Made by a program: the position numbers and the translations under genes. A stretch of DNA of 64,000 bases from Simmondsia chinensis. Lineage: Eukaryota; Streptophyta; Magnoliopsida; Caryophyllales; Simmondsiaceae. Under the pieces are notes generated by a model. It made no database searches. It was not told where the DNA came from and worked only from the letters and a program-made list of their open reading frames with translations. Positions 34,058-47,870 of the stretch are shown piece after piece (the first letter of the stretch is position 1; each line of letters begins with the position of its first letter). Where the stretch lies: positions 35,466,750 through 35,530,749 of the forward strand of contig JAGTTD010000005.1 of assembly GCA_018398585.1 (NCBI GenBank), given 5' to 3'.

Positions 34058-37000
34058 ATGGCCTCCTCCTCCTCCACCTCCCCCTCCCTCTCTCTCTCCA
34101 ACCTGGACATATATCCTCCCCTCTCACCGGTCACCGGCCCTCTCCACCGGTCACGCCACCCTTCGCCCTCTCGATCGGGTCCCATTGCCGCAGTGCCCTC
34201 CTCCCCACTAGCGGCCACCGCCGTGACGTCGTCTGCCCCTCCGGCACCTGGGGGTTTCTCGCTACCGCCGCTTCCCTCCTCCTACATTGATCCAGTCATG
34301 TCCTCTACATCTCACGGTCTCTACTCCTCTGGGTATAATCTTGGACTCCCCCCTTCATCTTTTAATTTATCTAGTTACTCATCCTCTCATGGCCGGGGCG
34401 TCGCCTTTCGCGACCCTCCCTCCCCATGTGAGCCCTCTTCCCTCTTCCTCTATTACTATCTCGTTACAATTAAACTGGAAACACCAACTGATTATACTAC
34501 TTGGCGAGAACAAGTATCCAAGGTTCTTCATGCCCATCGACTCATGGGTTTCGTCAATGGCTCAAATCCCTGTCCTCCCAATCAAATTTCTACACCCACG
34601 GGTATATCTCTAACCCTGATGTCATAACCTGGTCTTGCATTGACCAAAGCATTAGGGCATGTCTATCTGCTTCCCTAGCCTGCCCGGTCCTTAATGATGT
34701 CATCCATCATCCCACCTCTCGCGAGATGTGGGATGCCCTAGCCAAATGCTTTCATGACCACTCCCTCGCCAAGGAATTTGACCTACGCTCTCAACTCGTT
34801 ACTCTACGTAAAGACAATAAAACCATGACAGCATATCTCACCGAACTTAAAACCATAGCCGATGACCTGGCAGCCATAGATTCACCGGTGTCAAACCGTG
34901 AGCTCCTCCACTATGCCCTATTCGGTCACCCTTCGGAGTATGCCGCGTTTAATACTTTCACTCACCAGTCATCTCGTAACCTCCCTTTTGAACAACTCAA
35001 GACTGCATTGTTAGATGAGGAAGTTGTTCTTTCTTGCATACACGCTCGCTCTTCCGTTGATCACGGTCATGCCCTTGCCGCAAGTAGTGCAATGTTGGAC
35101 TCATCGTGTTCTGGTCGGGGTCGTGGAGGGCGTGGTCGTAAGGGTCGTGGACGCAACAACAACAATCGCAATGGGAATAATGGGGGTCGTGGCACACACG
35201 GTCAAGGCCAACAACAGTCTCCTGGTACCGGTATGGTTCCTACTGGTGCTCCTCCACCGCATCCACAAAACTGGGTTCGCTCTGCAGGTACGCACTCTCG
35301 TCCACCTCATGATGGTATTCTCGGTGTTGGTCCCTTAGTTTGTCAGATTTGTCATCATGCTGGTCATGCTGCCTCGCTTTGCCCTCACTGCTATGTCAAT
35401 TCTGATATCTCCCAATCCCTTTCAGCCATGTCTGTCACTCATAACGCTGATTCTACATGGTACCCAGACTTCGGGGCGTCCAATCATATGACTTCCAATG
35501 CAGGTATTTTAACTCAACACAATGTTTATTGTGGTTCAAAATCGATCCAAGTTGGCAATGGGTCTTTATTACCGGTTAAACATGTTGGTTTTTCGAAAAT
35601 CCGCACTAAAACTCGCGACGTGTTGCTTCCTAATGTTATGTTGGATCCTGGTCTTACATGCAACCTATTGTCTATTAAACAGTTGTGTCGTGATAATAAC
35701 TGTGTCGTTGAATTCGATTCTTCTTCCTTTTGTGTCAATTACAAGGTTACGGGGATGCCAATTCTCAGGATACGCAGTGAAGGCCCCATATATGGGTTTT
35801 CTCCTCATCCTATTGGACTTGTTGCACGGACAGTCACGGCTGAGCTATGGCATAGGCGATTAGGTCATTTAGGAAACTCTATTTTGGACACTTTGCGTAC
35901 TCGCTCATTGATTGCTGGTGTTTTTCGTTCTAGCACAATGACACATTGTTCTGCATGTTGTTTAGGAAAGTCACGTCGTTTACCTTTTTTCCCGTGTGTT
36001 GCATGATACTACCTTACCCTTACAATTAATTCATTCAGATGTTTGGCAATCACCAGTTGTTTCTGATTCTGCATTTCGATATTATGTCCTTTTTGTTGAT
36101 GACTTCACTCGCTTCACTTGGCTCTACCCGGTGCAACGGAAGGATGAAGTGTACTCCATCTTTTCTGATTTTAAGGCCCTAGTTGAAAATCAATTTAATC
36201 TTAAAATTAAATGTTTTCAAAGTGATGGAGGTCGTGAGTTTGACAACAGGCCCATGGCCACCCTTTGTCGCACCCACGACATTCACTTCCGCCTCTCCTG
36301 TCCTGATACCCCACAACAAAATGGGGGTGGCAGAACGAAAGCATCAACATTTAAGTGAAATGGTACAGGCCCTGCTTTTCAAGCGCGTTTTCCTCCAAAG
36401 TTTTGGGTTGATGCTGTTTATACTGCATGTTACCAAACTTACAAAATCTTACACCTTTTGAAAAAATTTTTTAAAAAGGCGCCAGACTACAATTTCTTCC
36501 TGGTCTTTGGGTGTGCTTGTTATCCTAACATCACATCCCGTACTCCTCATAAATTGGCCCCACGTGCCATCTCATGCTTGTTTATTGGGTATGCGGGACG
36601 TTACAAGGGGTACTGGTGCTTGGACCCCACTACTGGTCGTGTCTACACTAGTCGTCATGTGCATTTTGTTGAACATCTGTTTCCTTATCCCGACATCGTG
36701 TGTAGTATGCATGCGCCGTCAAGCTCAGCCCTAGTTGATGTCCCTCTGCCAAGTCCAATTCTAGCTCACGCTAACCACTCGACTACGCCTCATGTGTCAC
36801 CCCCAGATTCGCTCTTCACTGGTCTATTCTTGGTGGTCTCAAGTGGGCTGTTGGGTCCATCTTCGCCCACGGTTTTACCAGCCTCCTCCCCCTTGGCTAC
36901 CGCATCTGACCTCGCCACTGTGGTCTCCACAGCTGGGACGGGTGCTAGTCCCGACCCAAGGGGCGCACGCCCGGCTTCCCTGTGATCTCCTTGGATGATC

Positions 37001-38666
37001 ACTTCGGGCTGTCCCCCACGCCCATGGTTGCTCCTGCCACCGCGAATGTCCATCCCATGCGCACCAGCCTTAAAGACGGGATACGTAAATCCAAGCACAT
37101 TTTGTCTCTTAGCTCTGTTGTTGTGGTTCAGGAACCAACATGTTTTTCTCAGGGTGTTAAAAACCCTCAGTTGTAGGAAGCCATGGCTGAGGAATTCAAT
37201 GCACTTATTCAAAACCAAACATGGGACCTCGTACCCGCCTCTCCCTCTCAAAATGTAGTCGGTAGTCCTTGGAAGTACAAAGTTAAGTATAAACTTGATG
37301 GCTTGATTGATCGTTTTAAAGCCTGTCTCGTTGCTCAGGGCTTTCACCAACGTGAGGGTCTTGACTATTTTGAAACGTTTAGCCCTATGGTTAAACCCAC
37401 CACCATCAGGTTCATACTTGCGCTTGTTGTTATTAACAAGTGGTCCATTCGTCAACTAGATTCCAAAAATGCATTTTTACATGGATTTCTCAATGAAGAG
37501 GTGTACATGTGCCAGCCTCCGGGTTTTATACACCCGAAGTTTCCCACGCATGTATGCCGCCTGCGTAAGGCTCTGCATGGTCCCAAACAAGCACCTAGGG
37601 CTTGGTTTCATCGGTTTAGTACGTTCCTTTACAGTCTGGGTTTCTATTGTAGTAAGGTTGATCCCTCTCTTTTCATACATCAATCGTCTCGTAGCATTGT
37701 GTGCCTTTTACTGTATGTGGATGACATTATTCTTACTGGTTCTGATTCCTCTTTACTCACTCGCCTCACTGCTTCTCTCTCCACTTAGTTCGCCATGAAA
37801 GACCTAGGCCCTCTCCACTATTTTCTTGGCATCGAGGCCAAATTAACCAAACATGGCCTTTTCCTATCCCAACATAAGTACACCCTTGACTTACCGGGCA
37901 AGCATGACATGCTTGAGGCGAAACCTGTACAACTCCTCTACCAGCTCGCGCACAACCCTCTGTGGCGGACGAGTCTCTTCTTCCTGACCCGACCGAGTTC
38001 CGGAGTGCGATGGGCGCGCTCCAGTATCTCACCATGGCCCGTCCGGATATTGCATATGCGGTCAATCGTGTCTCCCAGTTTATGCACGCTCCCACTACTT
38101 CCCATTGGCAGATGGTTAAACGCATCCTTCGATACCTGAAGCTCACGCTTGATCATGGTCTCACCATAGCTTCGAGTTCCTGTACATCTGTCACTGCTTA
38201 TGCTGACGCTGATTGGGGTGACTACCCTAATACCCGTCGCTCTACTACGGGCTTTGCTCTGTTCCTTGGTCCCAACCTCATCTCATGGCGCGCTAAGAAG
38301 CAGCCAACAGTTGCTAAGTCCTCCACTGAGTCTGAATATTGCGCTGTTGCCAAGGTTGTCGTTGAATGTGATTGGATCCGTTACCTCATGCGTGACTTAG
38401 GCCTCCGCCATTCTGGACCGATTCTTGTGTACTGTGATAACGTGTCTGCTACTTACTTGGCTGCCAATCCTATCTCCAATGATCGCAACAAACACCTTGA
38501 TGTTGATTTTCAATACGTTCGTGAGAAGGTTGTTAAGGGTGATATCCAGGTTCGATACACTCCTACCACCAAACAGGTTGCTGACATATTCACCAAGGGG
38601 TTGGCTACTGATCGCTTCCGCTACCATAAAGCCAATCTGCACGTTGGTCCCCCTCGCACAGATTGA
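34058..38666 (+). pseudogene. Broken copia gag-pol coding region
   Basis: The reading begins with a proline- and serine-rich N-terminus at 34058 and then carries the copia gag core (TTWREQVSKVLHAHRLMGFV, near 34500). The frame changes near 34600, and a long open stretch to 36006 covers the rest of gag, protease and the integrase zinc finger. The integrase core (35996-36358) and its end (from about 36330) are in different frames. Reverse transcriptase lies at 37183-37788 and ends in a stop just before a conserved KDLGPLHYFLG block at 37799. RNase H lies at 37962-38666. No functional product is expected. Confidence 0.9.
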
Positions 38667-38671
38667 GGGGG

Positions 38672-38828
38672 TGTATTAGGGATAGTATCAATGTATTAGA
38701 GATAGTATCCATATTGATTTTATTCTGATATTATTCCGATTATATTCTGTAATTATTTCTTCTCTCATTACTATAAATATATGCCTCAACAACCCTATTG
38801 TGTATGCTCACTAACTCTCATTCTCACA
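38672..38828 (+). repeat. 3' LTR of the copia element
   Basis: 157 bases starting 'tgtattaggg' and ending 'ttctcaca', directly after the polypurine tract. By eye about 19 substitutions separate it from the 5' LTR over about 148 aligned bases, nearly all transitions, plus one 6-7 base indel. Confidence 0.9.
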
Positions 38829-39400
38829 ACTTTAAATTAAAAATATTATGGATATTGATTTTGTTAAAAGTATAATTAGTTAAAATTTTCTCCTACTTAA
38901 GTGCAAGGATGAATTTGTTAATAGGAAAGTCATAACTTAGAATGATTGAAATTGGGGTTTGAAGGTCATTGAGAGAAGAGGGAACTTTGCAATAATATAT
39001 AAGATAGATAGATTCTCTTATAAAAAAAAAAAGAATATATCTAATCATTGGTTAAAATCAAAGTAATCTATCAAAACTTTTAACTATCAATTAATGTTGT
39101 GAAATTATTAATGAAGAAGAGTTGGGTGAAAGATCTATTTTAGATCCATGCATAATGTTATTTGGACTAATTTATTTAATATATGTAACTTTTTGGACTA
39201 ATATTATTTCATAAAGTTTGTAGATTAAAAATTAATGTATTAAACCTTAGGGTACTAATGTATAATGTACCACTTTTTTAAGAAAATTAATTTCAAAAAT
39301 TGTCATTTTTTACTTAACTACTATGACTTTTTAATTTCTCAAAAAACTACCTTCAAAAGTTTAAAATTTTTCAATCAACCACCTATATTAACACTATTAT

Positions 39401-39866
39401 GCCTTGTTTAGATAAAGGAGGGTGAAGGGGGTAAAGGGGGTAAAGAGAGAGAGGGTAAAGGGGGGTAAATAGGGAGAGGGTAAAGTAAGATTTTATCATT
39501 ATTTGGATATGTTAAAATAAGATAAGTGAGGGTAAAAAATAGGTAAATAAGTTAACCTTATTTAATAATTGGGTAAATGAATAATGATAAAGAAAGTTAT
39601 AGTTAAAATAAAGATAAAATTATTAAAAACTTTTTAAAAATTTATCTTATCTCCCTTTATCCCCCCAATTTAAGGGTTAAAAAAAAGGGGCATAAAAGGG
39701 GATAATTTTTTTTTGTTTTGGGGGGGGGGGGGGGGGGGGGGGGGAGTTTTGACCATTTATTACCCTCCTTTACCCCTCTTCATATTTTGCCAAATAGAGG
39801 TAATAATTTACCCCTTATTATCCTTATCTCCTTTCACCCCCCATTACCCTGTTGCCAAACAGGGGG
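39401..39866. mobile_element. GGGTAA-rich foldback MITE with a long G run
   Basis: It begins 'gccttgtttagataaagg' and ends with the inverted counterpart 'ttgccaaacaggg'. The left arm is full of 'gggtaaag' words and the right arm of 'ctttacccc' and 'ttaccccc' words. A run of about 24 G at 39721-39744 lies in the middle. Non-coding. Confidence 0.7.
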
Positions 39867-39975
39867 TTAGTTTTCAGTGAGGTTACACATGTCATTTTTC
39901 TTTTTCTTTTTTTTGAATTGAACGTGTAAATTTACTTTTTCTTATATAACAAAGGAAAGATAAATACACTTGCTG

Positions 39976-40125
39976 ATATGAGCTTATTTGATAAAGCAAT
40001 ACATCCTCAAATGGTCTCTACATGTAGGTTCAAATCCGGCTACATGCTTGTGTGAATAGAGATTCGAACCCACGCATAAAGTCACTTTACCAATGTAATG
40101 CTTTACCAAACGAGCTCAAACCAAT
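39976..40125. repeat. Two facing tRNA-like sequences
   Basis: The plus strand reads 'gagcttatttgataaagcaa', then the B box 'ggttcaaatcc' (40027-40037). The minus strand of the right half reads 'gagctcgtttggtaaagcat', then a B box 'gggttcgaatctc' near 40060. They converge and are probably SINE heads. No cloverleaf with a proper acceptor stem could be drawn, so they are not called tRNA genes. Confidence 0.5.
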
Positions 40126-40330
40126 ATGTGATCAATTTTTCCCTATTTTATACATAACCTATGCAAAAATACACGTGTAACTATAACGGAAGACTAACTG
40201 TATTAGTATAGATGTTTAATTGAAAATATTTTAAAATTTTGTAAATAATTTTCTAAAACTAAAATGTTAGGAATGTTTAAGTTAAAAATGATTTTTTTCC
40301 AAGGTGATTTTCTATATATAAAAAACCGAT

Positions 40331-42526
40331 TTAATATATACTAATTGACTTTTTTATAGCAAAGGTCCATGTAATCTACCTAATGTGTTAATTTGGTTAC
40401 TTTACTTTTGGTATGAATAATTCTTTAAAATATAATATTTACTTGATGCAATTAAAAGTATAAGAATAATATTGATACAATGAGTAAAATATAAGAGCCT
40501 CTAATGTCAACAATTTTTTAAAATATGATATTTTGTTTATAAAAAATCCAAAATCATAAATAGAAAATGATATTAAACAAAATATAAACTTGATATTTAG
40601 TATTACTTCTATCATTGGTTATTTTTTATTTTATTATTAAATATACAGATTAAATACATAAATTGAATATACGTAGATTGAGTTTTGGTTTTTTTCAAAG
40701 GCGCGGAAAATTATTGGGAGCCTTTTGTAGGAAAAGATTTGCCTAATGCATTTGCCTATATGATATAGAAAAGTCGAGCATCTAGTGGAGATATCCACAA
40801 GACTGAACAAGATATTAAGGCCATGTTTGGTTGCCACGTGAATTGAATTCCTATGAAAAGTTATATTTTTTAAAAATTTAATTTCTGTATAACTTCCCAG
40901 GAAGTTGTACAAAGTATTTAGTTGCTAAGATTATAAATTAAACTTCTTTGATGATGGTAGTTAAAAATAAAGGAATTACAACTTATTTAGGGGATAATAT
41001 TTAAACTTTTAAATATAGTTTTTTTTTTTTCCCGAAAGAATTGGAAATTGGAAAATTTTGAATGCAGTTTATACCTTAAGTAACTTTTCAATTTCCAACT
41101 TCTTTTAAATTACTTCCTGGTTTTGGAAGAATTAAAAATTATCAAGTTCCTTTTTTTTCCCCCCGATAATTAGCGACATAGTCGCGAAACAAAACAAGCG
41201 ACTGGAGTAAATGAGACGTAAGAGAACTCGAATAAATTGGGAGACAGAAACATGAAAACAGAAAAGCAAGGCAAAAAAATAAAGACAAGCATCACATGGC
41301 TACATCAGCACTGAGAGCGAAGTGTTCGAAACAGGGGAATACAACGAACCGACATAGCAGGACAGAAATTGACAGGGGGACTGACCAAATACCGCCCTAC
41401 TCCATCCTTATAAAAAGCTCAATCATATCTGATTCGTCTCGATTATATGCCAAACCGAGCCTTTTCCCAAACTCTCAACTACGCTTCGCAAAAGAAAGCT
41501 CACCAACATCCTTGGCATTGTCACCATTCCTTACGAACTTCCCCTCTTTTGTTGGCCAAAGGGTTTGGTTAGCTTCTTCGCACTGCTCCCTGGAGACATA
41601 TCTCATATTCTGCCAACTTCCTACCAATCAAACAAGAGCCCAAAATTTCTACTTTTCATAAATCTCTACTTTTCACGTCTACTTCCTGCCAACCAAACAA
41701 GACATCAATGCCGTTGTTCGGATATATGGTTAACAACCGCATTTATCTCTCTAAAATACTGATGAAAAGTAATTTTTTTCTCAACAAATCACCAATGAAG
41801 ATGTCCTTCACTATGTTTAGATCAAGATACATATTGTTGGATATTTTAATTAAAAAAATACATTTTGCATTTATTATATCATGGTTATTGAGTATAAAAT
41901 AATAATTGACCTTTCATTAAACATTGAATCAAAACCTTTGAAAATTTTATTTTAGATCATACTTTCGGTTACGTTTTTAAATTCAGTGTTGATTTGATGA
42001 TGTTATTTATGTTGGCAATATTTATTTAATACAAATAATTATATTTTGTATATATACTAAAATTGATGACTAATTCACAGTCTTAATTTTGTCATAATAC
42101 TATAACCCTTAATATTCAATATCGGTTACACGAAAAAAATTGAATAACCTAGATTTAAATGAGAACCATTTCGGTTATGGCGTTTGAAATGAATGTGCTA
42201 AATGTGCCTATAAATGATTAATGTATTCTTTTCCAAAGTTACATGTATCTGCACTATACTTCCTCTTCCTCAACATTTGAACAAAACACAATGATTATAC
42301 ACAAAAAACTAGTAACCCACAATGTTAAATTGCTCCTGGACTTTAGGTGCACCCCATAGAGCTGATATATATGAGATTTGCATATAAAACATATATACTT
42401 TTATTTTCGCTTACAACTTCAACTTATGTACAATCATTGACAACAACTAGGGATCGGAGTAAGATACGACATCATCAATGATAACACGGACAAAAAAGGG
42501 AGATATAAAGGTATTCTAATACTTGC
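40331..42526. other. Intergenic DNA without a supported gene
   Basis: A partial copy of the 2147-type foldback lies near 40348-40506 ('aaaggtccatgtaatc', 'attaaaagtataagaat'). The longest ORF (41296-41661, 121 codons) has no recognisable motif and no splice partners. Short stretches of the 'ccatgtttggttgcc' and 'gccaaccaaacaaga' type near 40822 and 41690 suggest MITE ends. Confidence 0.5.
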
Positions 42527-43344
42527 TGTTAGAAAAATTGACGAAGATAATTATCCAAACATAGCAGTCAAAAATCAAATAATTGTTAGAAAATTGACTA
42601 ATTTTCTAGCGTAGCAACGAAGTAGAGAGCAATTAGAAAGATCGTACAAAAAACGAAGATATCGTGCCGTGGTAGAGACCACTATCATAAAAGACGATTT
42701 CACTGCTGCTCCGGTGAGCACATTATAACCGGCGGCCGTCCTCTAGGATTAACGCGATCCGACTCTTAACGTGCACTTGTTAATTGCCGGGTAGGAGTAC
42801 CTTAATCTTTGCCCAAATAGAAATGTACGGGTGGCAAGGATATCTTGATATCACGGACATGCTGATATAGAATTGAGATCGAGAGCAGAAATTGAGGGCG
42901 TAGTAAAATTGAAGAGATAAATTGATCAAGAAACTTTGTTACGCGCAGGGTGCAAAACCGTCATAGTTGGACACCAGTTAGTGAGAGAGAGAGAGAGAAG
43001 AGAGATATTAACATGAAATTAGGGTGAGAGATCAGAGATAAGCACTGAAAAATCAAAGGGATGGGTATATGTTAAATAGTGTAGAAACGGTAAAAAGTAT
43101 TAAAATCAAGCATAATGAATTCCAATGGCTGTACAATGGCCATATTGTTAATAAATTCCCAACGGTCACAATTTTAATGACCTTAAACGGCTAGTAAAGG
43201 TAAACGATCAGTAAATAGGCGCGGGTAAAATATTATCTAAAAAATAAATATACTCGTTCAGAAAAGGATCACCCACACTATTTTCCAATTTGGGATACAA
43301 CTCCCCCATAAAATTAAATGTTAGCTTGTGTTATTTTTCGAACA
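42527..43344 (-). repeat. 3' LTR of the minus-strand copia element
   Basis: About 818 bases, ending 'ttcgaaca' on the plus strand. It shares long blocks with the copy at 47871, for example 'attataaccggcggcc' and 'gattaacgcgatccgactct'. It contains a short GA microsatellite near 42985. Confidence 0.8.
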
Positions 43345-44079
43345 ATCCTCCACAAATGACACAAGCAGAACAGAACAAAGAAGAATACATTGGGCAAAGG
43401 GAGATCTCAGCAGCTCCTGTAGTTTGGCGCGTTTTATCGGCCATGCGCTGGTCCTGGATATTCATAGACGCTCTAGAAGGCAATTCTTAAACCTTCATAG
43501 GGAGTGTGGCCCTATATAGGTGGATCCCATCAAGTGTGTGTTACCGTATATGGATATGGGTCTATTAAGAGCTAAAGCTCAACCTCACCCCTTGGTAACA
43601 TACATACAGTGTTTATCAAGTGCAAGCTTGCTTACACCACCAAACATATGGCTATGGACCCGTCTCCGCACTGTCACACTATAAGGAGGGACAATATAAA
43701 ATACAGTGCATTCCTTGAATGAAACTATGACTTTTTATATTGAACCTATTAAGACCAGGTTGGATACATAACAGTTTATTCATGTATAGATTTTAGTCCT
43801 ATCCCCCTCAATGTTTCCGCAACCGTTTTACGATATAGCGTCTTTACTAATGGATCCACAAGGGTTTTTTCAGACCTTACACAATTTGGTGATATCACTT
43901 TCTTTCAAGTAGATCGTTTATGATCTTAAGCCTAAGATGAATATATCTTCTCTTGTCAAACCCATCAAGTGTGCAGTGTCCACATCCCCCGTTACGGACT
44001 ATGGTTTAGGTTCAAGTATCAAGCTCAACCACCATAAATGGCATTTCAACACTGTATTGGAACAAAGCGGTACTTGAGA

Positions 44080-46600
44080 GTTGACCACTGCCAACAACAA
44101 TCACAAGTTGCTTTTACCCCCACATTGAGATATCTACAACAAGCTGTTAAACAACTAGCTTCATCGCCTGCCAACTTCAACAAAAGTCAGTATAACACAA
44201 TAGTGGAGCAAATATCATATCAATAAAATCATATCTCTACCCCAAGTACTCAAATAATACACATATTATACGTATATCGTATATACAGTTGGCACGAAAG
44301 ATATATACCGCAAATTTGTCAATTTCACATATCATCACAACTGTGAAACATTATCATCTCAAATCAATTGGATCACTATCAGTTTAAGTCACAAAAGACC
44401 ATATACCCATTCTCATGGTACTTAGAGTAAATGTATTATTACTATTAAGGGTAGTCTAGGTATTACCAATGTTGTATCAAATTTTGGTGATATCAAGAGA
44501 AAGAGGTACAGAAGATCATAATTCACAAGATGTCTTTTACAGTTGAACTTAAGGCAACCCAAGCCTCTACAAGACTCTTGAGCCCAAATGCTAGCATTAT
44601 TAAGCTATTCAAACCGACTTTGGACAGTCATCAAAATAATATTTCCACCATAACCAATTTTTATAAGCTAGCTATAACCAGCAAACATCGGCAAAACACA
44701 ATAATCAGAAAAGATTATCATCAGACAACATATCTTATGGGCTCTCAAGTGCTCTTACAACTCCCATAATGGAATGTCTCACACTATATTCCTAAGCCAT
44801 TTAATTTTTCTACCTGCCAACTCAATTTTTAAGGACAACTAAACAATGCAAGTTTTAGAGGAGTATCACAAAATATAGCTCACTAATGAGCCTAAAAACA
44901 TTGTCATTAGTAGAATATCTCTCATTGATATCAAGCATCCAACACAAGGAGTCTATTACAATGTAAATCTCATTAATAGTACTTCACTAGTACTTCAACA
45001 ATTTAATTAGAGCACTTCAATAATCATCATTTAGATTAATGTATGTAGACTAGATCTACCACTGACATACGAAATAATAGGACGAATATTGTGTTTTTCA
45101 TCAAACCATAATGCTATCAATCACCTTAGCATATATAGCTTGTGATGCAATGCTACGTTTTTCTCCTCATCAAGGGAACACTAGGGTCATATAGTATGTC
45201 ATCCAAATTACCAACATGAGCATACAACATATGACAAAAACCCAAATTAGGTATCTAGACACAAGCTAAACACCAAACCTATGATTAATCAAGATTCTCA
45301 TATGACCTACCTAACCCTTTTTTTCCAAAAATTAGAAAAGAAGGCATGAAACAATGATCCTAAGGGTATACAGGTCTCCAAAGACAACACAAGTCCATAT
45401 ATGACTCAACCATATCAATATTTTCCAACTACAAGCTGAAATTCAGCAAAACTACTTAATATGACAGTGAAATGCCCAAAAAACAGCAGTTGCACTGCAT
45501 TACAGTAGGAACAAATTCAGTGCTGCATAAAATTCAGTAGATAACAGTCATAATATGCAGTATGTACATAAAATACAGCTTAAAACCAATATGAAGCAAC
45601 CAATTCAGCAAGATATAGCAGATTTCATACTGCAATGAGTTCCCTAACCTCTGTATGAGCAATATTGACAACAACTTACAACAGCTAACAGCCATTAATA
45701 ATTTGTAGCAGCACATTCAGCTTGAAAGAGACAGATTTAACACTTAAAGCAATATGCTTTTCATCATTTCAAGCAACATGTTCCAACATATGCACTTGCT
45801 TCAAATATAGCTATGGGAAATACATGAGACACATCAACATGGAGACTAATACACAAATGACACATAATTTTTCACAAGAGCTCACAAGTCTTATTAACCC
45901 TTTACAATGATCAACTATTTTAATAGGTCACTCAAAACATGCAAGAAAATCCAATTCTCACATACAAGATCTAAACTCATGGTTAAAACTCAAACATGCA
46001 ATGCTACCAACACAAGGGATTCAAGATTGTGCAGCTAGATATGCTTAACCTAAGAGTTGCCAATTCTAGGTTCAAAGTTCACAATCAATCTCAAGCATTA
46101 AACATGTAATACTCAATCAACTTTGTACCTCTACAATACAGCATTAGGACCACGTGGAGTCTTAGTTAGCATATCATCAAAATGATCATACTCTTTAAGT
46201 ATTTTTCTCCACATAATCAAGAGTAAAAATCCTTAGGTATTCTAGTGATCTTTTTAAACTTCACCAAAGTCCTTTTTGTCAAGGCATGAAATTAGAAAAG
46301 GTGTTGCATATGTAACATTGAAACTCATGCTAAACCAAGGATCACATATCCATTCTTAGAGTAAATGCATCACCACAAGTAAACCTATGCCTTGCCAATG
46401 TTTTATCAAATTTCGATGCCACTTTTTAGGAGCTTATTTGAGATCATATTAGAAACGCATAAGGTTACAAACTTTATTTTCGACATCAAGGACCACAGAC
46501 CCTTTTGATTGTTCCAGTAAACCTTTCCTTAAGGTCATTATTTAAAAAATACTTTGATATCCGTTTTACATATACATCATAAGATATTAGAAAGAAGAGC
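44080..46600. other. Unidentified 2.5-kb insert inside the minus-strand copia element
   Basis: It lies between the RT remnant and the RNase H remnant, which should be about 1 kb apart or less. AT-rich with no long ORF. On the minus strand, 46130-46190 can be read as KEYDHFDDMLTKTPRG before a stop, a possible scrap of another element's coding region. The source is unknown. Confidence 0.4.
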
Positions 46601-47870
46601 TATCTAAATTTTCATAGCAGCTATCTTAGACATGGGTGATGATTTCGAAGGAATCAATTTCATGTATTTGGATATATCTCATAGCCACTGATCTTGCATT
46701 AAACTTATGAATATGGCCATCAACATTCAATTTCTTCTTGAATAAGCACTTTCTACCAATCAATTTACACCATCTAAGAGTGTCCACCAGTTTGTTAATA
46801 ATGGCCCCTTCATCGGTTTTGAAAACTTTTATCATTTGCACACACAAAATTTCTTTCTTTATTCTATTTCTTTCAGTTACGACGGCAATGACAAAAATAA
46901 ATCCGAGGCCAAAACACGCATAGCATCATCATGTTACGCATCATGTTTAACCACAAACACACCTCCACCTCAAGCTCTCATGTTACTTAAACACATGATA
47001 TTATTGTCTTTTATACATAGCTATCAGGGTGGGGTATCATTACTTCATCCTAACTAGATAAAAACCAATATAATTTACATTGTTCTTTTAGAAGTCCAAA
47101 ATAATGCAACCCACACAAGTTCTTACAAAATAATCATTATTATTTTACTAGGCAATACTCCCCCACATTTCGCTAGCTTGAAGCATAAGGCATAAGGCAT
47201 ATGAATGTGAGTTTATCTAAAAAACATATGCAGCTTAATATGTGCACCACACAAGATCCTAAAACCTAATCAAATACATCATTTTTATTTTATTTTATTT
47301 ATTTATTATTTCTTGAGAGACCCTCATTTAAATTTAACCCAAAATATACATTTTCTTTAATTTATATTTAGAATCAAATAAGGGTGAATTATTCAAATCA
47401 AGAGTTTGTCTTCCATAAAGATCAAATGGGACAAAAACCCCTTTTCTTTATCTTGCTTAAAACACAGAAAATGAAGGAATTTTGATAATAGAAGAAGCAA
47501 TGCAAGATGGGGTTAGGTTAAAAACACAAGAGAATCATACATTGATACACACGAAGTTGGAGAATCATAAGATATGCATGAAGTTCATCATCATGTTCAC
47601 AATCCAGTAGTCTTGCACAAAGCCTAGAAATTCAGAGCGTAATTGCGTCTCTACAGCCATATTAAAAATCACAGAAACGAGAAATTCGAGATATTTTGAT
47701 TTCAGAAGAAAATCAGAGATGCGATTGGATTAAAAAAATACAAAAGAAGTCAGAAGTTCTGCATGAACTTCACCATCATATTCATAAGCCAGATGTAGAG
47801 TGCAATTTTTTATTATCAGGAAGACTGAATCTTGTTACCTTGATTGATTGATTAAAATCGTCTTTTAGAT

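Larger units (their letters stand above)
33596..38828 (+). mobile_element. Ty1/copia LTR retrotransposon, structurally complete but broken
   Basis: Order: 5' LTR (33596-33744), a tRNA-Met-like primer site ('tgatatcagagcat', one mismatch) at 33745, leader, gag, protease, integrase, reverse transcriptase, RNase H, polypurine tract ('tgaggggg', 38664-38671), 3' LTR (38672-38828). Flanks 'acttt' (33591-33595 and 38829-38833) form a 5-bp target duplication. Gag carries a zinc knuckle (CQICHHAGHAASLC, near 35342). The protease motif is DFGAS where DSGAS or DTGAS is usual. Integrase has H-H-C-C and DDE-type parts, reverse transcriptase has LLYVDDI and RNase H has DADWGD. The integrase-before-RT order makes it copia. 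Frameshifts near 34600, 36000 and 36330, a stop at 37786-37788 and a later shift near 37960 prevent a full polyprotein. Confidence 0.95.
39285..40330. mobile_element. Foldback element interrupted by another element
   Basis: The left end (39285-39390: 'aactaccttcaaaagttt', 'ttcaatcaaccacc') and right end (40205-40330: 'aattgaaaatattttaaa', 'ccaaggtgattttc') are inverted matches and resemble the element at 28085. The unit would be about 350 bases without the insertions at 39401-39866 and 39976-40125. Confidence 0.55.

Noticed and set aside
33895..34290. 131-codon proline-rich ORF in the copia leader
   Set aside because: It overlaps the gag start in another frame and results from the GC-rich, low-complexity leader.
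36790..37455. 221-codon ORF on the minus strand
   Set aside because: It is antisense to the copia pol region, has no domain of its own and is explained by codon bias of the sense strand.
39976..40125. tRNA genes
   Set aside because: B boxes are good, but no acceptor stem pairing or full cloverleaf could be made on either strand.
41296..41661. 121-codon ORF as a gene
   Set aside because: No motif, no plausible splice partners and no promoter; composition is like its surroundings.
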